Shown here: in pieces, positions 24,293 through 33,275 of the stretch
Numbering within the stretch: the stretch's first letter is position 1
Layout of the letters: each line of letters starts with the position of its first letter
Assembly: GCA_026388075.1 (NCBI GenBank)
Contig: JAPLKN010000029.1
Location: 1 to 49,883 of the forward strand
DNA length: 49,883 bases
Source: Elusimicrobiota bacterium
GTDB lineage: Bacteria; Elusimicrobiota; Endomicrobiia; Endomicrobiales; JAPLKN01
Direction of reading: 5' to 3'
Program-made: the position numbers and the translations under genes
The notes under the pieces: generated by a model
What the model saw: the letters and a program-made list of their open reading frames with translations, nothing else
What the model was told of the DNA's origin: nothing
Database searches by the model: none

Positions 24293-26035
24293 ATGTACTT
24301 ACCTACAACTAAAGAAGAAGCATTACGTTTGGGCTGGGATAAGCTTGATATTGTCATAATAACCGGTGACGCCTATATTGACAGCCCGTTTATCGGCGCG
24401 GCAGTTATTGGAAACTACCTGGCGCATTACGGATTTAAAGTAGGTGTTATTGCCCAGCCAAGCATTGATACTCCTAATGATATAAAACGCTTAGGAGAGC
24501 CTTCTCTTTATTGGGGGGTAACGGCCGGTTCTGTTGATTCTATGGTAGCAAACTTTACCGCAACAAAAAAATTCCGCAAGCAGGATGATTTAACTCCCGG
24601 CGGAATAAACTTGAGACGGCCCGATAGGGCCAGCATTATATACACCAATCTCATCCGTTCAAATTTCAAAAATACAAAACCTATAATCCTTGGAGGAATT
24701 GAAGCAAGCCTCAGGCGTATAGCCCACTATGATTATTGGAACGATAAGATAAGGCGTTCTATTCTGTTTGACGCAAAAGCCGATGCTATTGTATACGGAA
24801 TGGGCGAGAAAGCTGCGCTTGAAATCGCACAAAAACTATCTGCTACGAGCTGGACAGGCGAGGGCGAAGGTGTTTTCAAGGACATAAAAGGGATCTGTTA
24901 TAGTTCATCGGCCCCGAGGGAAGGGTATATGGACATCCCTTCTTTTGAAGAAGTTTCAATTGACAAAAACGCTTTTATTGAAATGTTTGACATATTTTAC
25001 AGAAATAATGATCCAGTAACTGCAAGAGGGCTTTATCAAAGACACGGGAACCGCTGCCTTATACAAAACCCGCCGCAACCGAACCTTACAACTGCTGAGC
25101 TTGACGAGATTTATGAACTTTCGTATGAACGAAATTTACATCCATATTACAGAAACATGGGCAGGGTTAGGGCCATGGATACAATAACTTTTTCTGTTAC
25201 AACTCATCGGGGTTGTTACGGCGAATGTAATTTTTGTTCTATCGGAATGCACCAGGGGCGTACGGTTATATCTCGGAGCGAAGAATCAATTATCAAGGAA
25301 GTAGAAAATATAACCAAGCTTCCGGGATTCACTGGTTTTATTGCCGATGTCGGCGGGCCGACCGCGAATATGTACGGTATAGAATGCCCGAGGCAGGCAA
25401 GCACCGGCGCTTGTACCGGAAAAAGATGTCTTTTTCCTGAGATTTGTGAAACTCTTCAGTTGAACCACGGAAGGCAGATAGAACTATTAAAAAAGTTAAG
25501 ATCGATACCCGGCGTAAAAAAGATTTTTGTAGGTTCAGGTATACGCTACGATATGGTGGTCGCGGACAAAAAATCGGGGAATGACTATCTTAACGAAATT
25601 GTTGAACACCACGTTTCAGGCCAGATAAAAATAGCGCCGGAACATTGTGATGAACAGATTTTGAATTTAATGGGTAAACCGGATACTAAATCGCTTAAGA
25701 AATTTATTGCTCAATTTAATGACATAAATAAGCGCCTTAAGAAAAATCAGTTTATGACATATTATTTTATCGCGGCGCACCCCGGATGTACGATGCAAAA
25801 TATGAGGCATTTAAAAGATTTTGTCAGCCGGGAGCTTAAACTAAAGCCTGAGCAGGTGCAGATATTTACCCCGACGCCGTCATGCTGGTCTACTGTTATG
25901 TATTGGACGGGAATAAATCCTTTCACAGGAAAACCTTTGTTCGTTGAAAAAAATGACCACAAAAAAGATATTCAAAAAGCCGTACTTAAAAGCAAGCCTA
26001 TTCAACCTCGTAGGTTGTACGGAAAAAGAAAATGA
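24293..26035 (+). CDS. YgiQ family (UPF0313) radical SAM protein
   Basis: A 580-residue protein beginning MYLPTTKEEALRLGWD, the family signature start. The N-terminal part is B12-binding-like (ITGDAYIDSPFIGAAVIGNY, LGGIEASLRRIAHYDYW). The radical SAM cluster motif is in THRGCYGECNFCSIGMHQGR near residues 305-324 (CxxxCxxC). The C-terminal part contains PEHCDEQILNLMGKP and QVQIFTPTPSCWSTVMYWTG. The family is widespread but its reaction is not established. Length is close to usual, with a short C-terminal tail. ATG 24293 lies behind AT-rich DNA without a good ribosome binding site. Its stop overlaps the next ORF by four bases. Confidence 0.92.
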   Translation: MYLPTTKEEALRLGWDKLDIVIITGDAYIDSPFIGAAVIGNYLAHYGFKVGVIAQPSIDTPNDIKRLGEPSLYWGVTAGSVDSMVANFTATKKFRKQDDLTPGGINLRRPDRASIIYTNLIRSNFKNTKPIILGGIEASLRRIAHYDYWNDKIRRSILFDAKADAIVYGMGEKAALEIAQKLSATSWTGEGEGVFKDIKGICYSSSAPREGYMDIPSFEEVSIDKNAFIEMFDIFYRNNDPVTARGLYQRHGNRCLIQNPPQPNLTTAELDEIYELSYERNLHPYYRNMGRVRAMDTITFSVTTHRGCYGECNFCSIGMHQGRTVISRSEESIIKEVENITKLPGFTGFIADVGGPTANMYGIECPRQASTGACTGKRCLFPEICETLQLNHGRQIELLKKLRSIPGVKKIFVGSGIRYDMVVADKKSGNDYLNEIVEHHVSGQIKIAPEHCDEQILNLMGKPDTKSLKKFIAQFNDINKRLKKNQFMTYYFIAAHPGCTMQNMRHLKDFVSRELKLKPEQVQIFTPTPSCWSTVMYWTGINPFTGKPLFVEKNDHKKDIQKAVLKSKPIQPRRLYGKRK

Positions 26036-26322
26036 AACTATGTCATAAATGCAAAGCTGAATGGAAAGGAATTACTCAGCCGGGGACTAAAGAAACCTGT
26101 GTTAAGTGCGGGGAAGACCTTCATATTTGTTTAAACTGCAGGCTATATGACAATCATAAACCTTATCAATGTATGGAAACAGATATTGACCCGGTAAAAA
26201 ATAAAGAGCGTTATAACTTCTGCGAACATTTTCAATTCAAAAACACTTCAATTCCCGAATCTTCCAAACCAAATCCAGCCGGTTCTAAAAATGCCTTCAA
26301 CAATTTATTCAAAAAACAGTAG
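26032..26322 (+). CDS. Zinc-ribbon protein coupled to the YgiQ gene
   Basis: A 96-residue protein whose ATG overlaps the ygiQ stop (ATGA). It has C4-x2-C7 (KLCHKCKAEW), CVKCGEDLHICLNCRLYD and two later cysteines (YQCME, NFCEHF), a pattern for one or two zinc sites; the C-terminus is low-complexity. The CLNCRLYD...C...CEHF order is one I have seen in small conserved proteins of anaerobes, function unknown. Coupling suggests it assists or is coproduced with the radical SAM protein. Confidence 0.8.
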   Translation: MKLCHKCKAEWKGITQPGTKETCVKCGEDLHICLNCRLYDNHKPYQCMETDIDPVKNKERYNFCEHFQFKNTSIPESSKPNPAGSKNAFNNLFKKQ

Positions 26323-26329
26323 TTGTCAA

Positions 26330-27613
26330 TCAAATGTTTTTAATTATTTTTTTGATAAAATCCGTCAATTGTTTCCGGATTCCTGAGGCTGGTAATCCCG
26401 GCAGGAGATGATAGATTGTTGTTAAAGTGTTCATGTAATTATGCTGCAGAGAAAGCGATCTGATTTCAGAAAGCGAAAATATTTTTAGAATTGACTGTAA
26501 AACTGTTGCCGAAAAGGTGACACTCATATCTTTTCCTGTAAGAAAAGACATTATAAAATCCTCCGATAGATTATTCATTTCGCCTATTGCCTTGTTTAAC
26601 ATAGGGTTAGTAAATTTGGAGAGCATATCTGATATCATTAAATGTATTCCGATTGCCGGTATTTTAGAGCCAAGAATTCTTTTTCGGTAATCTTTAATGG
26701 AAGCCTTCTTATTGAAGTATTCCATTATAAAATCTGCTAATATTTCCGATTCGTCAAGACACCGGTTAAACGAAAATCCCGAAGAAGGCAGGGGTGTATT
26801 ACAACTGTCGCCGATACACAAGAAGTTATTTACGTTTACATGGTTCTGGTCGCCAAGAGGTATATTGCCTTTTTTGACGGCATAAATCTTTCCTGTTATA
26901 TTTTTTTCTGCTAAATACGATTTTAATTTGTTGTGCTTTTCTCCGATATTTTCATCATTAATCTGGGAAAAACAAAATATTCCTGCCATTATTCTTTTGT
27001 TCCCGTGAGGAACCAGCCAAAAATAATCCGAACCCGGGAAAAATGAATCGTAAAGGAGCATTTTATCTTCATTTTTATAATTGCATTTTTCAAGAAAATA
27101 CGTGAGACATCCCATATCAATAGTATTATTGAATAAGCCTTTGCTTTTTAATATCTGAGAATCTCTCCCCATCGCATCTACGGCAAATTTTGAATAATAA
27201 GTATTTTTTGTTGTTTTTATCTCTAGATAATCGTTTTTTATGAAAGAATAGTTGATGAAAACTTCCTTTTCTCTGATAACTGCCCCGTTTTTTATTGCCT
27301 GTTGGGCAAGAAGTTTCAGTGCCTTTTCTTCATCAATTGGATAAATAAAAGATTTGTTTTTTAATGAGAAGGTGTTCCCAAGATAGCAGGAAAGAGTGAC
27401 TTCGGAGAATGTGTTTTTTATACATTCTTTCAGTTTATATTTTTGTAAAATATAATCAAATGTAAGCCACGTTTTTTGCGTAGCGCCGATTTTTTCTTTT
27501 TCAATTAAAAGTACAGAAATACCTTTTTTGGAAAGATTTATAGCGCTTCCAAGTCCGGCAGGCCCGGCTCCGATTATTATTACATCAAATTTATTGTTTT
27601 GCTGATCTTTCAT
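26330..27613 (-). CDS. FAD-dependent oxidoreductase (geranylgeranyl reductase / lycopene cyclase superfamily)
   Basis: A 427-residue flavoprotein. The N-terminal FAD site is VIIIGAGPAGLGSAINLSKK with the acidic end of strand 2 at LLIEKE. The second FAD motif is FLCIGDSCNTPLPSSGFSFN. The middle (VDAMGRDSQ; FWLVPHGNKRIMAGIF) and the overall length match the superfamily that reduces isoprenoid chains or cyclises lycopene. The substrate cannot be told; a missing carotenoid gene neighbourhood argues for lipid or quinone isoprenoid reduction, weakly. It runs against its neighbours and converges with the zinc-ribbon gene, leaving only seven bases between the stops. Confidence 0.8.
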   Translation of the reverse strand: MKDQQNNKFDVIIIGAGPAGLGSAINLSKKGISVLLIEKEKIGATQKTWLTFDYILQKYKLKECIKNTFSEVTLSCYLGNTFSLKNKSFIYPIDEEKALKLLAQQAIKNGAVIREKEVFINYSFIKNDYLEIKTTKNTYYSKFAVDAMGRDSQILKSKGLFNNTIDMGCLTYFLEKCNYKNEDKMLLYDSFFPGSDYFWLVPHGNKRIMAGIFCFSQINDENIGEKHNKLKSYLAEKNITGKIYAVKKGNIPLGDQNHVNVNNFLCIGDSCNTPLPSSGFSFNRCLDESEILADFIMEYFNKKASIKDYRKRILGSKIPAIGIHLMISDMLSKFTNPMLNKAIGEMNNLSEDFIMSFLTGKDMSVTFSATVLQSILKIFSLSEIRSLSLQHNYMNTLTTIYHLLPGLPASGIRKQLTDFIKKIIKNI

Positions 27614-27950
27614 TTCATTAAGTCCTTTAACAAGTTACAAGCGTAAAAATTATATCATATGTAGCTGAATTTGGATAGAATATCAAAAAAATCGGAAATT
27701 GTTCCTTCTCCCCTTGGCGGGAGAAGGTCAGGATGAGGGGGCTGAATAGCGTTCACCCTCACCTCAATCCTCTCCCGTTAAGGGAGAGGATGAAAAAAAA
27801 CTAAACATTTGATACCGCCTCCGCCGCGGCGGACTGGGCGGAGGTTCATTAATAGAACCATTGTAATTCCTAATGGCTGAATTAACTTGGCAAATTTACG
27901 CTTAAATTAGTAAAATATGAAAAAGGGGGAAATAGTAAAAGGAGGGCAAA
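27614..27950. repeat. Intergenic palindrome cluster
   Basis: The 337-base gap between divergent genes contains CCTTCTCCC/GGGAGAAGG (27704-27727), then AGGATGAGGGGG facing CCCTCACCTCAATCCT, then TCCTCTCCC/GGGAGAGGA (about 27769-27789). A separate GC-rich palindrome CCGCCTCCGCCGCGGCGG ends near 27843 with GGCGGAGG. These REP-like units are unlike the AT-rich flanks and match words common in environmental genomes. Promoters for both flanking genes must lie here, but none is clear. Confidence 0.7.
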
Positions 27951-28229
27951 ATGGCTAAGTATTTTCTGTTTGGCAAGTATTCGCAAGACGCCTTGAAAAG
28001 CGCCTCAGCTGACCGCACCAAAAAGGTAGTTGAGATTATTGAAAAACTAAACGGAAAGGTTATTTCAATGGATGTGCTTTTAGGCGACAAAGATCTTGCC
28101 ATTGCTGTTGATCTTCCTAACACATCAAGCGTAGTAAAGGCATCCATAGCGATTACAAAATTAACCGGGATAGGATTTTCAAGCTCGCCGGCCATATCTG
28201 TTGATGAGTTTGATAAATTATTAGGTTAA
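27951..28229 (+). CDS. GYD domain protein
   Basis: A 92-residue ferredoxin-like-fold protein. MAKYFLFGKYSQDALKSASA, then EKLNGKVISMDVLLGDKDLA and KLTGIGFSSSPAISVDEFDK follow the GYD-domain pattern (here FGKYS in place of GYD-type start). Family members are small cytoplasmic proteins of unknown role. AAAGGAGG stands nine bases before ATG 27951. It appears monocistronic. Confidence 0.85.
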   Translation: MAKYFLFGKYSQDALKSASADRTKKVVEIIEKLNGKVISMDVLLGDKDLAIAVDLPNTSSVVKASIAITKLTGIGFSSSPAISVDEFDKLLG

Positions 28230-28345
28230 TCCAAAAACAGCAAAAATCAAAATTAATATTTTTTAAAGGCATTCTTTTCCCTTTGGAATGTCATAAAGGC
28301 TCTTTTAGGATCAAATTTATGTACAGCTTAAGAAAGGAGAATGAG

Positions 28346-28909
28346 ATGTTAGCTAAAAAAGTCATTTTAACGGTATCAGTATTTTTTATCTGCGGTTCTT
28401 TTATATTTGCTAAAGAAAATACAGCGTCTGTAAAGCTTTCTTTAGTGCCGTCTATTTCAACGCCAAAGAAGGATATTGTTGAAGGGCTTGATTTTGCAAT
28501 AATTTCTACTAAATCCAAGAAGGTTACAGGGTTTCAGTTTTCTTTCTTATATGCAGAAATAGCAGAAAAGTCAAAAGGCGCGCAGATGGCGGTTTATTCT
28601 AAGACACAGGATTTTGACGGAGCCAAAGCCGGGCTTATTTCTTTGTCCGAAAATGTACGAGGATATAATTTAGGCGCAATTTCTTTTACTAATGATTTTA
28701 CTGGCTTTCAAACAGGATTAGTAACTTCAAATAGTTCAATAAAAGGGCTTCAGATAGGTATTGTTAATGTGTCAGAGAAAGTGACGGGCGTTCAGATAGG
28801 CTTAGTTAATCTTGCTGAAAATATGGAAGGAGTTCAGTTAGGGGTTTTTAACGTTATTAGACAGTCACATCTTCCTGTAATGATAATTTTAAACGCAAAA
28901 TTTAATTAG
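28346..28909 (+). CDS. Exported protein with GLQIGxVN-type repeats
   Basis: A 187-residue protein with signal peptide (KKVILTVSVFFICGSFIFA) and, in its second half, five or more units of about 14 residues with the pattern G-x-Q-x-G-L/I-V-N (FQTGLVTSN, LQIGIVNVSEKV, VQIGLVNLAENM, VQLGVFNV). Such repeats usually fold into a right-handed beta-helix or sheet surface protein. AAAGGAG seven bases upstream supports ATG 28346 over the longer frame from 28283. Related proteins are often longer, with more units; this one ends in an ordinary hydrophobic tail. No specific function is known to me. Confidence 0.75.
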   Translation: MLAKKVILTVSVFFICGSFIFAKENTASVKLSLVPSISTPKKDIVEGLDFAIISTKSKKVTGFQFSFLYAEIAEKSKGAQMAVYSKTQDFDGAKAGLISLSENVRGYNLGAISFTNDFTGFQTGLVTSNSSIKGLQIGIVNVSEKVTGVQIGLVNLAENMEGVQLGVFNVIRQSHLPVMIILNAKFN

Positions 28910-28954
28910 GATTGGAAAAAAAGTATTCTAGGCAAAATATTTTTAAAAGTCCAA

Positions 28955-29175
28955 TGAAGCACCCCGCATCAAGATGCGGGGTATCAATGCGGAATTCTTC
29001 CGAAGCCACCCCGCACAGTTTTGTCTAAGACCCCTAGAAATCGAAAATGCGATTTCAGGGACTTTTGTCCTGGAAATGCTTTGCATTTCACAGGGCAAAA
29101 CTAGACATGGGGGTTCTCCCCGCCTTCATCCCCCCCTGCTTCGTTTAGCGAAGCAAAACGAGGGGGGTATTTGGC
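28955..29175. repeat. Nested palindromic element, GC-rich
   Basis: Within 220 bases several stems follow each other: ACCCCGCA/TGCGGGGT near 28961-28982, GAAATCG/CGATTTC near 29038-29056, GAAATGC/GCATTTC near 29073-29089 and TGCTTCG/CGAAGCA near 29140-29157 enclosed by CCCCCC/GGGGGG. An open frame across it (28974-29204) is an accident of the repeat. It fills the gap between two genes and contains no other signal. Confidence 0.7.
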
Positions 29176-29223
29176 GAAGGAGAATAAAATATATCCAAAT
29201 CTAAATTTACATTCTTTCCTAAA

Positions 29224-29904
29224 ATGAGTGAAATAAATACAGTTTTATTTTCTGATGTTCATTTAGGCTCTCCCGTAAGCAGAGCATTTGATCTTTTAAA
29301 CGCTCTAAAAGAATTAAAATTTAAAAAACTTATTATCGGCGGGGATATGTTTGAGGATTTAAATTTCACAAAGCTCACTACTACACATTGGGAGCTTTTA
29401 TCTCATCTCGGAAGGATTTCCCGAAGAGGTGTTGAAGTAATCTGGGTAGAAGGCAACCATGACAGCAAATTTTATTATTTTATGTCACATCTTATAGGTA
29501 TACCTGTTCATAAGGAATACCGCTGGCAGGTTAACGGAATAAAATTTCTCATGACGCATGGCCACCAGTTTGACAGCTTTATGACAAAAAACCAAGTTTT
29601 AGGAAGAATTCTTGCAGGTATCTATACAGGTTTACAAAGGATTGTTTCTTCACGATTTATTGATTTTATTACAAATCGCTTTGCTGACAAATGGCTTAGG
29701 CTTACTGAGCAGGTAGCGGAAAAAGCCCTTTTATATGCCAAAAAGAAAAAGCAGGATGTGGTAATTTGCGGGCACACGCATTTTGTTTACAATATCAAAA
29801 AGGCCGGAGTAGAATATTTTAATCTCGGATGCTGGAATGCAAAACCTTCTTATCTGCTTATAGTGCAGGATGACGGACAGGCTTTTTTTAAAGTATTTGC
29901 TTAA
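29224..29904 (+). CDS. LpxH-like calcineurin-type phosphoesterase
   Basis: A 226-residue metallophosphoesterase. The full set of metal motifs is present: FSDVHLGS (DxH), IIGGDMFED (GD), WVEGNHDSKF (GNHD), MTHGHQFD and ICGHTHFVYN (GHTH). The closest function by motif order is UDP-2,3-diacylglucosamine pyrophosphohydrolase, which makes lipid X for lipid A. The family also has members with other phosphate-ester substrates, and no other lpx gene is in the window, so the role is likely but not certain. No clear ribosome binding site precedes ATG 29224. The AsmA-like gene follows closely. Confidence 0.8.
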   Translation: MSEINTVLFSDVHLGSPVSRAFDLLNALKELKFKKLIIGGDMFEDLNFTKLTTTHWELLSHLGRISRRGVEVIWVEGNHDSKFYYFMSHLIGIPVHKEYRWQVNGIKFLMTHGHQFDSFMTKNQVLGRILAGIYTGLQRIVSSRFIDFITNRFADKWLRLTEQVAEKALLYAKKKKQDVVICGHTHFVYNIKKAGVEYFNLGCWNAKPSYLLIVQDDGQAFFKVFA

Positions 29905-29928
29905 AAATAAAATAATCAAGGAGTGAAA

Positions 29929-30971
29929 ATGAAATCCATAAAAATCCCGCTTATTATTTTAGTTTCGTTTGTTCTGGGCATCGCTTTTGCTGTTTTTTCA
30001 GTAAATTTCGGATTGGAACATTTTGCCGGGGGATACCTTTTGAATATTTTTAACAAGAAAGTGCCTGAATTATTTCACAGAAATATCAGCGCACAGAGTA
30101 TCGGGGTTTCTCTGCTTAACGGCGAAGTAGTTCTTAAAGGCGTAAGGGTTGAAAGTTCTATAAAAGGATTGGAAAGGCCGGCTCTTTCTATTCCTGCTAT
30201 TTCTTTAAAAATATCTTTGTCCGATCTGCCGAAAAACAAATTGATAATTGATAAAGTGGTGTTAATGCAGCCCACACTAAATACTGATTCAAATGACTTT
30301 TCAAAAAAGGATTCCATCCTTTCATATATTTCCGGACTGAGAGGCCTCGGGGTCGGGCCCAAGAATTTATATATTGCATCTTAACAGATTTTAATATGAG
30401 TGTTGAAAACCTGCCTATAGATGTCGCAGTCATTGGCCAACAGGTTAGAGTTAAAGCGTCAGCAAAGATACCGTCAGTAAAACCGGGCGTATTAGATTTG
30501 AATTTAAATTTTAATTCGCTTGCGCCTAAGTATAACTTTGCGGGTGAATTTAAAGCAACGGATATTTATGTTCCCTATTTTTCTCCCTTCTTGAAAGGCA
30601 ATGATGAAATTATATTAAAAAACGGCACGCTTGAAATCCGCAGTAATGTAAACTGTACTGAAAACTGGATTACCGCGAGCAATATGATAACTTTAAACAG
30701 GTTAAGCATGGAGTCTACTTCAAAAAAAATATTTGGTATTCCTAAAGATGTCGCAACTCAGTTTTTTGAAGCCAATAACGTAGCTTTTGATTTGCCTATA
30801 AACGGTGATATTTTTAAATTAAAAATAGATTTTAAAACAGCTTCCACGCAAGTAATGTACAAGGCGCTGCAGGGCAGATTTAAATCCGAGTCTTTTACAA
30901 GAAGGGTTGCGGAAAGTTTCGGCGAAAGAATAGGAGAAAAACTTCAGGAATTGTTTTCTAAGTTTTTGTAA
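29929..30971 (+). pseudogene. AsmA-like (DUF748-type) envelope protein, internally disrupted
   Basis: AAGGAG (29918-29923) and ATG 29929 begin a protein with an N-terminal membrane anchor (IPLIILVSFVLGIAFAVFSV) and beta-rich sequence (SIGVSLLNGEVVLKGVRVES; IDKVVLMQPTLN) that stops at 30384 after KNLYIAS. In another frame, open before ATG 30396, LTDFNMSVENLPIDVAVIG continues, followed by IPSVKPGVLDLNLNFNSLAP and a helical C-terminus (RRVAESFGERIGEKLQELF) to 30971. Together these match one AsmA-like protein of the type that spans or lines the periplasm and is linked to outer-membrane lipid traffic. Family members carry extra beta strands between the two parts, so a small internal deletion that also shifts frame is likely near 30380. 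Confidence 0.7.
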
Positions 30972-30984
30972 AATCCATTGAAAA

Positions 30985-31383
30985 ATGAAATCCTATAAAA
31001 AATATCTTTATTTCAATACCATCCAGCGAAGAGATTACATCAACATAACACCTGATGTTGAATCTGCGTTAAAAGAAAGCGGAATCAGGGAAGGATTATG
31101 TTTAGTTAATGCGATGCACATAACCGCCAGCGTTTTCATTAATGATGATGAATCGGGGCTTATAAAAGATTTTGACGATTGGCTGGAAAAAAATGCTCCG
31201 CATGAACCGATATCTTTATATCGCCATAACCGCACCGGTGAAGACAACGGCGATGCTCATTTAAAAAGGCAGATTATGGGAAGAGAAGTAACTGTTGCTG
31301 TTTCTGAAGGGAAGCTAGATTTCGGCCCTTGGGACCAGGTAAATCCACGCAAAACTAGCATATCTGCTTATTTGTCCTTTTAA
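30985..31383 (+). CDS. YjbQ (UPF0047) family protein
   Basis: A 132-residue beta-rich protein. [18 protein letters not shown] and [20 protein letters not shown] are the conserved blocks, including histidines that form the family's metal/phosphate-binding pocket. Some members show thiamin-phosphate-synthase-like activity, but the main role is unsettled. The usual C-terminus after GPWDQ (a further strand with F-D-G and K-R-V) is replaced by [14 protein letters not shown], so the end is shorter and different from the family norm. Confidence 0.85.
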   Translation: MKSYKKYLYFNTIQRRDYINITPDVESALKESGIREGLCLVNAMHITASVFINDDESGLIKDFDDWLEKNAPHEPISLYRHNRTGEDNGDAHLKRQIMGREVTVAVSEGKLDFGPWDQVNPRKTSISAYLSF

Positions 31384-31398
31384 TAAGAAAAATATTTT

Positions 31399-33078
31399 AT
31401 GAAAATCAACTATAAAATTTTAATTTATTCATTTGTTCTAATTTTTACAGTATTATTTTCTTTTTATCCTTCATTAAAAAACAGCTTCGTAAATTGCGAT
31501 GACAATGTTTTAGTAACCGAAAATGTTTCCATAAAGTCTTTTTCTTTAAATAATCTTAAAGATATTTTTACTAAACCTTATTGCGGTTTATACCATCCTT
31601 TAGTACAGGTTTCTTACGCTTTGGAATATAAGGTATTCAAGTTAAATCCTTCGGGATATCATCTAACCAATCTAGTTTTCCATTTACTAAACTGCCTGCT
31701 TGTATTTTGGATATTTTTACTTATTAGCGGGAACATAGTAATTTCTTTTATTACCGCAGTACTTTTCGGTATACATCCGATGCACGTGGAATCGGTTGCA
31801 TGGATTTCAGAAAGAAAGGATGTTTTGTATTCAATATTCTTTCTCGGATCGATAGTAGCTTATCTGTACTATAGAACAAAAAACAAAGCATTTTATTATA
31901 TAATTTCAATTTCATTATTTGTTTTATCATTATTATCTAAAGTAATGGCCGTGTCTTTGCCTTTTGCGCTTATCATTTTTGATTATATTTCAGAAAGAAA
32001 AGATTTTAAAAAAATAATTTATGAAAAAATACCCTATTTTGTTTTATCAATTCTGTTTGCTGTTATTGCGTTTTCAATACACTACGGATCCGGCGAACCT
32101 AACTTAGCAAAATCTTTTATCTTAAATTTGAAGTATGCTTTATTTGGGATAGTGTTTTATATCTATAAAATGATTTATCCCGTTAGTATTTGTTTTGGAT
32201 ATCCTTTTAAACCCGAAGATTTTATAGGGATAACTTTTATTTCAATATTTCCTGCATTTGCGATGGGTGTTATAACTTCAATAGTTTTATATTCAATGAA
32301 ATTTACAAGAAAAATATTTTTTGGAGCACTTTTTTTTATTATTACAATATTCCCCGTTATTCAGCTTGTTCCCAGCGGCCAAAACATCCCCTGGGACAGG
32401 TATACATATATTCCTTTTATCGGGCTTTTTTACATTGTCGCGGAAGGATTTAATTATTTCCGGAAACAAAGGTTCAAGAGGATTATTTCAGATATTGTTC
32501 TTATTTTAATGATATTAATATTGGCTTTTTTGACTTTTCAAAGAACTAAAACATGGAAAAGCAGTTTTTCGCTTTGGAATAGCGTTTTAAAAGTTTATCC
32601 GAATACGGCAAGAGCTCTTAAGGGGTTGGGAGACGCGTATAAAGAACAAGGTGATTACAAAAAAGCTCTGCAGGAATATTCTAAGGCTTTGGAATCTAAA
32701 CCGGGTTATATTGATGCGTTGAATAATCGGGGGAATTTATATTCTTTGCTTAGTGATTATGCAAATGCAGAAAAGGATTTTAATTTCGGCATTAAAATTA
32801 GCCAAAAAAATCCGGGAATTTACTATAATCGAGGCCTTATATATGAAAAAACAAACAGGTTATATAAAGCTGTTTCTGATTATTCTAATGCTATAGCGCT
32901 TAGCCCGGGAAATGCTGAGTTTTATAATAATAGAGGTGTTGTCTTTGCCAGGCTTAATAAATATCAATTGGCAATAAATGATTTTGAGGGAGCATTAAAA
33001 CTCAATCCACAGCTAACCGCCGCTCGTACCAACCTGGAACATGCTTTAAAGCTAATAACTAAGAACAGAAACAAATAA
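31399..33078 (+). CDS. TMTC-like multi-pass membrane protein with TPR repeats
   Basis: A 559-residue protein. The first 390 residues hold about nine membrane helices and the blocks FVNCDDNVLVTENVSIKS, YHLTNLVFHLLNCLLVFW and LFGIHPMHVESVAWISERKD, which belong to the TMTC / dolichyl-phosphate-mannosyltransferase-like family (GT-C fold). The DD pair near the N-terminus is the putative catalytic acid. About four TPR units follow (KGLGDAYKEQGDYKKALQEY; YNNRGVVFARLNKYQLAIND). It may glycosylate exported proteins or lipids, with the TPRs binding partners. No activity is established for bacterial members. The gene starts 15 bases after yjbQ. Confidence 0.85.
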   Translation: MKINYKILIYSFVLIFTVLFSFYPSLKNSFVNCDDNVLVTENVSIKSFSLNNLKDIFTKPYCGLYHPLVQVSYALEYKVFKLNPSGYHLTNLVFHLLNCLLVFWIFLLISGNIVISFITAVLFGIHPMHVESVAWISERKDVLYSIFFLGSIVAYLYYRTKNKAFYYIISISLFVLSLLSKVMAVSLPFALIIFDYISERKDFKKIIYEKIPYFVLSILFAVIAFSIHYGSGEPNLAKSFILNLKYALFGIVFYIYKMIYPVSICFGYPFKPEDFIGITFISIFPAFAMGVITSIVLYSMKFTRKIFFGALFFIITIFPVIQLVPSGQNIPWDRYTYIPFIGLFYIVAEGFNYFRKQRFKRIISDIVLILMILILAFLTFQRTKTWKSSFSLWNSVLKVYPNTARALKGLGDAYKEQGDYKKALQEYSKALESKPGYIDALNNRGNLYSLLSDYANAEKDFNFGIKISQKNPGIYYNRGLIYEKTNRLYKAVSDYSNAIALSPGNAEFYNNRGVVFARLNKYQLAINDFEGALKLNPQLTAARTNLEHALKLITKNRNK

Positions 33079-33109
33079 TGTCCTCCTAATTGGAAAGAAT
33101 AAAAAATAC

Positions 33110-33145
33110 TTGACAAAGTAATTATACTGCTGTATAATTATACAG
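33110..33145 (+). promoter_or_regulatory. Promoter and operator of the TetR-controlled export operon
   Basis: TTGACA (33110-33115) and TATAAT (33133-33138), spaced by 17 bases, are full consensus. TAATTATAC (33119-33127) and GTATAATTA (33132-33140) form a perfect 9-bp inverted repeat in the spacer and -10 box. A second perfect palindrome, CTGTATAATTATACAG, covers 33130-33145. Repressor bound here would block RNA polymerase. Confidence 0.85.
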
Positions 33146-33275
33146 GGGTATAGTAACAGTTTAGATTAAATATCAAATGTCAAAAATTAAATACAAGTCT
33201 ATATAAAAGATCAGTTTCTGTTTTCAAACTTTTAAATTTGAAAATTGATTTTTGATATATTTAAGAGGTACTATT

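Noticed and set aside
28974-29204. Open frame of 76 codons
   Set aside because: It lies wholly in a palindromic repeat and has no ribosome binding site or protein-like composition.
33130-33145. CTGTATAATTATACAG as an E. coli-type LexA box (CTG-N10-CAG)
   Set aside because: The lexA promoter of this window lacks such a site and its LexA has a different recognition helix. A TetR gene directly downstream explains the palindrome better.
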